The notes under the pieces are model-generated. The model was not told the DNA's origin. It searched no databases and saw only the letters and a list, made by a program, of their open reading frames with translations. From Ursus arctos (lineage: Eukaryota > Chordata > Mammalia > Carnivora > Ursidae), in the NCBI RefSeq assembly GCF_023065955.2, contig NW_026622930.1, forward strand, positions 17,027,449 through 17,091,448: DNA of 64,000 nucleotides. The letters run 5' to 3'. Shown here one piece after another: positions 58,513 through 64,000 of this stretch. Positions within the stretch are counted from its first letter, which is position 1. The number at the start of each line of letters is the position of its first letter. Made by a program: the position numbers and the translations under genes.

Positions 58513-58885
58513 TGTTATGGACGCGGCATACCCCACAAAACTCATGTGTTAAAGTCCTAACCTCTTGAACCTCAAAATGTGCCCATATGTGGAGACAGGG
58601 TCGTTAAAGAAGTAACTAAGTTAAAATTAGGTCATTAGGTGGCCCTAATCCCATAGGACCACTGTCCCTCCAAGAAGAGGAGATCAGGACATGGTGACAC
58701 AGAGAGGAACCATGTGAAACTTAGGAAGAAGTAGGCCATCGACAAGCCGAGGGGAGAGGCCACAGAATCCTGCTGACATCTTAATTTCAGACGTCCAGCC
58801 TCCAGGATTGTGAGAAGATAAATTTCTGTGGTTTAAGCCGCCCGGTCTGTGGGGGTTTGCTACGGCAGCCCTTAGAGACTGGCAG
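58513..58885 (+). mobile_element. MLT1-like LTR (ERVL-MaLR)
   Basis: Near full-length LTR: starts TGTTATGGACGCG, then 'ttaaagtcctaacctcttga', 'tgtggagacagggtcgttaa', 'ttaggtcattaggtggccct', 'ccagcctccaggattgtgag', a weak poly-A signal region 'aagataaatttctgtggttt' and 'aagccgcccggtctgtg'. This is the MLT1 layout. No internal sequence is adjacent, so it is a solo LTR. Confidence 0.85.
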
Positions 58886-59784
58886 AGCTACCGCACTTCA
58901 ATAGTTCACAGCACAGGGGAAGAGAAAGATATGCCAGAGCCGATCATAAAACAAGGTGATTAAGAAGCAGCTCACTTATGCTCCACTCTCCGAGCAGGAC
59001 GGCAAAACAGTTTGTTTGTACACCGCTGGGAAGTCTTCCTTCTGGACCTCCACTCTGAACCGAATTTCAGCTTCTAGGCCTTAAGCATTTCTCACTCTTG
59101 GAGCTGAAAATCTTCTTTTCCTAAGTGCCATGGTCATATAACCCCAGCAGTTCCAAGAATCCATCCACCCCCTATTTTTCAGGCCAGCGAATAATGACTT
59201 CATACCTTTGATGACAATCCATTAATAAAAAATGAAAACTGCTAAGAGGTTATTAAGAAAAGTATATTGTCTAACTCTAATTGCTCTCTCAGGCTCTAAA
59301 AATCATTGACTTGCTTCAACCCTTTACCGGGTTCTCTGCATCAACAGCTCCCAAATCCAAGTGTCCATCTCAGGGCGGGGTTCATCGAGTGGGGAAGGGA
59401 GCGTGACTCCCGGGTCAACTTGCCCAGTCTCATAACGAGCAGGTCCCACTCTGACACAGTGCCCCGCAGCCATGGGTGGAGGGGAAGCACAGTCACCTGA
59501 CATCCCATAGAACACGCATTCTCTACAAGGGTGATATCATCCCCAAGGTGGGTAAAAATTGGTTCTTGGAAAAAAGAGAAAAAACCTTAGATATTACGAT
59601 AGTTTGTGGATTTTCAAGTGGCCACACGACACAAACAGACATACTATATATTCACAGTCTTAAAATGTCACAAGGGAAAGGGAGCTTTAGGAAAAGAAAA
59701 TAGCTAGGCAACCTTCTTAGGGAAGCGATAAAAAAAAAGTTTGAGAGACACTTGTATGGACTGGAAGTAAGAAGACCAAGCATG
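58886..59784. other. Intronic stretch, nothing recognised
   Basis: A CpG-retaining patch lies at 59320-59490. No gene is supported. Confidence 0.4.
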
Positions 59785-60005
59785 GAAGTAAGAAGAAGAA
59801 TAGCTAACATGTGCTGAGTGCCACGTTACACTGAAACGCACAATGCCACATGCTGGAGCTTTGTCCACTCATGTAATTCTCACGGCAACCCAAGAAGTAA
59901 CTGTCATTATTATACTGCCATTCTAGTGATGTAGACATGGAGGCATTAAGTGTTTAATTTTGTGAAGGTTACACATCTTAGATCTAAAATGGCTGGGATA
60001 TATGT
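59785..60005 (-). repeat. MIR, minus orientation
   Basis: Contains 'aatagctaacatgtgctgag', 'actcatgtaattctcacggc' and 'tgatgtagacatggaggcat' in reversed MIR order. Confidence 0.7.
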
Positions 60006-60959
60006 AGCAGAAAGCTCCTTACCAATATGCCACTTAATCAATATATCTAAAAATACTATGCTCTCATACCCTCACTGACAACACCAACGGCATCCCGGGC
60101 GTTAGTGGGTGGGCATTAGTGGCTGCTCAGACAGTCTTCCAGCATCCCTACACTGCTCTTGACCTTTGAGCTCTATGCCTACCAGGAGTTCCAAACCACA
60201 CTATGCTAGCTGGGCTTCCGTGCTGTAATTATACCATTAGAATAAAGATTTTGTAAATCAATAAAACAGAAGTATAAGAAGGGAGCTACTCATATGAAAA
60301 CATGGTTGAATAGTTTAGAAAAACCAGGTTATTTTTTTTTTTTCTAATGGCAAGTCAGTTAAAGTTGCCAGCACATCAGGGAAGACAAAAATGGGGACAG
60401 CAGAATCTTAAAGATCTGTTACAATTCTACACTCAGATTACTCTCCTAGTGCCTAAATGTTTTAATTCCAATAAAAGAAAGGAAACTGGAAATCAGATCT
60501 GGTGCATTTGGGGAAGAAAACAGTATTAATCCAATCAGATGGAACCCTGGGGCCTACATCAAAAGCCTGGGAAATTAATGTCCACTTATATATGGTTTTG
60601 TTTTATTGTGTGTGTATGTTATTATTAAATATTTTTATGATTTCTTAATTAAAATGAAATACCTGTCCCGATTGTGTCTGATTAGATAACTTGTACACTA
60701 TGCACATTTTCAAAAGCATACCATCATTCTATCAGCCCTAAAACCTAGAAAAGCTGTAATTTATTACTGAGGTAAAAACTTAAGCAAAACTGATAACCAC
60801 CATCCAATAGCGACAGCTACCTTTGCCACAATGAATAATGCTCCTTATTTCCAACCAGAGCTGTGAGTTCTTGAAAGGCAGAATGTAGCTAAAAGAAAAC
60901 AAAACACTGGGCTCCCTAAATGACCTTTGCCCCCCCCCCCCAAATGACCTTTCTTGATG
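60006..60959. other. Intronic stretch with a C12 homopolymer between direct repeats
   Basis: At 60918-60952 the 11-base aaatgaccttt occurs on both sides of a C-rich run. A T run is at 60332-60343. No gene. Confidence 0.45.
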
Positions 60960-61065
60960 AAAAAAGAAAAGAGAAAAAGAGAGGGAAAAAGGAAGGAAGG
61001 GAGGAAGGGAGGAGGGAGGAGGGGAGAAAGGAAAGAAGGAAGGAAGGGAGGAAGGAAAGGAAGAC
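60960..61065. repeat. (GGAA)n/(GGGA)n purine tract
   Basis: About 100 bases of almost pure purine built from GGAA, GGGA and GAAA units. Confidence 0.9.
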
Positions 61066-61759
61066 AATTGAAAGGAAGGTGTAAATTTAATTAAATCAGC
61101 CGGAAAGTCTGGGATGTTATTAAAGGAAAAGATGAAAAAGCACACTTCAAGCCTGGCCTACCCAGGCACTCTGGCCTACCTGAATTATTTATCAGGTGCA
61201 CTGCAGTGGCTCCAAAAGGGCTATGAATTCTTAGTGGTGTTTTTTTGACCTGTGATGATTCTGAACCCTCCCTGTCAAAGCGTCCTGTCTTCGCTAACCA
61301 GCTCTGGCAGCCAGACCGAGGCTGGGAGGGCCACTGTGGTCTTCCCATTTGCTTTCCTAATCCCCCTGGTCCACCCCTCTGCACACACACACAGCAGGAA
61401 AGACTAATTTCTTTCCCATTTTCTAAACCTCCTTTGAAGGTATTTCTCTAGCACTGCTCTGAACTGCAGTGATTTAGAGCAATTTAGTTTATCTGCATCT
61501 TTTTATTTCCTCTGCCATTAGTCCAATTTCAAAAACAATTAGAACAAAAGGAAATCCTTCTCAGTTTTAAAAAACAATCCTTAGGCTTATTTATCTTGCT
61601 TCTGATTTTTTTTTTTTCCTTTTGGTGGAGTTTTCCAATTCTCTCTCAATTTCTTTATCCACAGCAATTTGTGCAAACAACTGCTGCCCACAGCCACCAT
61701 TCATCCTGAAAGTGTGACTTACTGTGAAGAATAATGTTCAAAAACTCAGGCTTGCTTGT
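61066..61759. other. Intronic stretch, partly of unique conserved-looking sequence
   Basis: 61440-61720 is repeat-free with many homeodomain-type AT cores. This is too generic to call an element. No gene. Confidence 0.35.
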
Positions 61760-61931
61760 GCAAGGTCAAAAGAAGTCAAAGATACGATCCAAGTCCTTGA
61801 AAAGTTCACAAGTTGGTTGGGAAATAAATATGCACATTAGAGAAGATTATCAGACAACAGAAAAACATGGTGGAAAACACATGAAATAAAGTATAACTAA
61901 AGGAAAATCTGGGTAAGAGTTTGGAGATGTT

Positions 61932-62150
61932 GGGGCACCTGGGTGGCTCAGTCCTTAAGCGTCTGCCTTTGGCTCAGGGTGTGAGCCCAGCGTTCTGGGA
62001 TCGAGCCCCACATCAGGCTCCTCCGCTGGGAGCCTGCTTCTTCCTCTCCCACTCCCCCTGCTTGTGTTCCCTCTCTCGCTGGCTCTCTCTCTCTCTGTCA
62101 AATAAATAAATAAAATCTTAAAAAAAGAAAAAAGAAGAAGAAAAAGAAAA
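61932..62150 (+). mobile_element. Young CAN-SINE, plus orientation
   Basis: Head GGGGCACCTGGGTGGCTCAG, 'aagcgtctgcctttggctca', 'gggatcgagccccacatcag', CT-rich body, AATAAATAAATAAAATCTT and an A/G-rich tail. No clear target duplication, perhaps because the tail has expanded. Confidence 0.95.
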
Positions 62151-62734
62151 CAGTAAAACAGGGTGGTATTAATTTAAGTAAGGTAGCTTTTGAAGTTCTT
62201 GAGTTCACAGAAGTAATATTAATGAAAGCAATAATGTGAGCGTGAACAAAAGTAGGGTGCTTGAACAGTCAAAATGGTCCCGTCCAAAACAGTGGAGGCA
62301 CTCTCTGTTACCCAGAAATCTGCACAATGTTCATCTCTGACCTTTTCTCCATTCTTAATCCAGGTCTCAATTACCTGCCAAGACCTGACAAAAAGACAAG
62401 AGAAGGAAAAATAAAGAGGAAACCCCTTCATCTTCTGTCAGAAGTTATTCATCTGGCTATGTCATGTCCTCAAGCAGAGGGCTTCACTCATCAATGAACA
62501 ATAAGACGGGGTCATTCTTTATATGCTGGTTTTGAGTTTATCAGTTATTCGGTCAATGCCATTATTCTAGAAAGCATTATGACACAAGTCTTTTCTCCCC
62601 CCCTCTTAATAATTGATGCCCAGAACCTCAACTTTCGTCTTCCCTAAAGACACAAGCAAAGAGGCCTCCATCTACCGTCTCTGGGGTTTACCTCATTGGA
62701 ACAGCTGCAGCAGCTACCAAGTGAGAGAAAGCTA
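62151..62734. other. Intronic stretch, nothing recognised
   Basis: No gene or named repeat supported. Confidence 0.4.
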
Positions 62735-62990
62735 AGTGGAGGGCTCTGTACTAAGTGCCTTCAGGGAATTCAGAAATAAATCAGTTCAAGTCCTTGCCTG
62801 CACGTTACTTAGGAGAGAAGAAGGCAAAGAAGATGGATAAATGAATAATTGAAGGCAGAAGGTCATAAATGCCATAAATAGAGGCATCAACAAAATTATA
62901 TCCAGGCTGGTAAGAAAGAGAGATATTTCGGAATATCTGAAGGACTTAGAAAGAAAGTGGCATTTGACACTAGCTTTATTTCCAACTCCC
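62735..62990 (-). mobile_element. L2 3' portion, minus orientation
   Basis: Contains 'ctgtactaagtgccttcagg', 'aagtccttgcctgcacgtta' and 'ggatatt'-like downstream parts in reversed L2 order. Diverged. Confidence 0.45.
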
Positions 62991-63749
62991 CATCTAGTCG
63001 TAAAGAAGAAAATCACCTCAAGACCCCCCTCAAAATAAACCAAAGAACGGAGATGATCATTCATCTGGGGTTATGGCATATATATCTTCCAAATGGTTAT
63101 TAGTTTCATTTTCAACAGAAATGAAGGATCTCCACACAGAATTCTCATACATCAAAGGATATGCCATCCATTTATGACATTGTAGCAACTCGTTTCCTAA
63201 TAAATAAGTTGACAGATCCATTCCGCTACAGGGCAAATGAAGTCATTGATGTGAAGGTATGGTTCTTAAAGCAAAATGACGCTCACCCTTCCCATTTTAC
63301 TTCTCATAATAATTGGAGCTTTTACCAAATCACAGTCTTCTGTACTGAATGCAGAGCCCCCTTAAGCTACTCTCACTTTGAAAACTCTAACTTGGCTTTG
63401 AACAAATCCTGATGAAGACAAAGAGAGAACAGAACGTAATCAATCCTGATTTCTCCAATTTGTTCTCTGAGCTACAGGGTGCTTTAATGAAATCGGAAGT
63501 GCCATCTAGCCTTCCAATAGAGGAGCTGGGCCGGGAGAAGAGCCAGGAGCATACCAGGAATCATTCTGCAGCAGTAACCCCAAATCCAAGGTTGTTATAG
63601 CAAGATGGTTACTTTGAGAAACTGGAATAAATGTATCATCATTTCAAACGACAGCTTTGTAGGCTAGAGCAAAGAAAATCAGGTAGGTATATGTATATTT
63701 TCGTGTAACAAACATGTAAAATTTTATATGCATTTATAGAGCCTGTGTG

Positions 63750-63751
<2 letters not shown>
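62991..63751. other. Intronic stretch, nothing recognised
   Basis: No gene or named repeat supported. Confidence 0.4.

Positions 63752-63786
<35 letters not shown>
63752..63786. repeat. (TA)n microsatellite
   Basis: About 16 TA units. Confidence 0.95.
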
Positions 63787-63789
<3 letters not shown>

Positions 63790-63828
63790 AATATATTTAT
63801 ACCCACAAAATATACTTCTCTATCCTTC

Positions 63829-63832
63829 ACAA

Positions 63833-63871
<39 letters not shown>
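63829..63871. repeat. (AAAT)n microsatellite
   Basis: About ten AAAT units, directly next to the SINE fragment that follows, but in the A-rich orientation, which is opposite to what the tail of a minus-oriented SINE would give. Confidence 0.9.
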
Positions 63872-63990
63872 AATTTATTTATGTTAAGCATGGGGCCTGA
63901 TGTGGGGCTCAATCTCACAACCATGAGATCACGACCTGAGCTGAAATCAAGAGTCAGACACTTATCCAACTGCATCACCCAGGTGCCCCT
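63872..63990 (-). mobile_element. CAN-SINE fragment, minus orientation, central part missing
   Basis: A short reversed tail-like ATTTATTTATG is followed directly by 'gcctgatgtggggctcaatc', 'gatcacgacctgagctgaaa' and a reversed head ending CACCCAGGTGCCCC. The GA-rich middle of the element is absent, so it is internally deleted. Confidence 0.85.
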
Positions 63991-64000
63991 AGAAGTCAGT

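Larger units (their letters stand above)
42153..64000 (-). other. FLRT2: Intron of FLRT2 upstream of the coding exon (incomplete)
   Basis: Inferred from the splice acceptor at 42151-42152 and from the known FLRT2 structure, in which a distant non-coding first exon is joined to one coding exon. No open reading frame in this stretch has protein-like composition apart from repeat-derived frames. The interval holds the SINE, L1, L2, MIR, MLT1 and microsatellite features listed separately. Sequence between them is unremarkable AT-rich intron. Confidence 0.75.

Overview
The window is mammalian nuclear DNA from a carnivore. The main evidence is about fifteen copies of the tRNA-Lys-derived carnivore SINE (CAN-SINE/SINEC type), recognisable by the head GGGGCGCCTGGGTGGC, a CT-rich body and an AAATAAATAAAATCTT tail, plus carnivore-type L1 3' ends. 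The 'GGCACAGCGGTTAAGCGTCTGCC' style of SINE head seen at 13.4 and 24.5 kb points to an arctoid caniform (bear, panda, seal or mustelid group); I cannot go to species.

Only one protein-coding gene is supported: FLRT2, on the minus strand. Its whole 660-residue protein is encoded by a single uninterrupted exon (CDS 40166-42148). A consensus splice acceptor lies two bases upstream of the ATG (AG at 42151-42152), so everything to the right (42153-64000) is read as the intron that separates this exon from an untranslated first exon outside the window. Everything to the left is FLRT2 3' UTR and then intergenic DNA downstream of the gene.

Left flank (1-34 kb): old MIR, L2 and L1 fragments, SINE insertions with clear target-site duplications, two ERV1-like LTR remnants (15.4 and 25.1 kb), a degraded ERV-L pol on the minus strand (about 17.8-19.7 kb, perhaps out to 21.4 kb), and repeat-free, CpG-retaining blocks (1.64-2.48, 7.43-7.86 and 30.1-31.5 kb) that look like conserved regulatory DNA. 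A pair of diverged direct copies of an unnamed segment lies at about 31.95 and 33.72 kb.

FLRT2 exon region (34-42 kb): complex sequence with few repeats. No CAN-SINE lies between 27.55 and 46.39 kb, although the window average is about one per 4 kb.

Intron (42-64 kb): a (TA)n run and a 35-base poly(A) just upstream of the acceptor, an L1 3' end with a near-perfect duplication, MER5- and MER20-like DNA transposon remnants, a long L2 copy on each strand (about 51.95-53.5 kb plus, 56.0-56.6 kb minus), an MLT1-like LTR (58.5 kb), and a 204-base uninterrupted purine tract (53977-54180). I found no novel gene system, RNA gene or CRISPR array. The items worth checking are the candidate regulatory blocks, the unnamed duplicated segment, the purine tract and the SINE-free interval around the FLRT2 exon.
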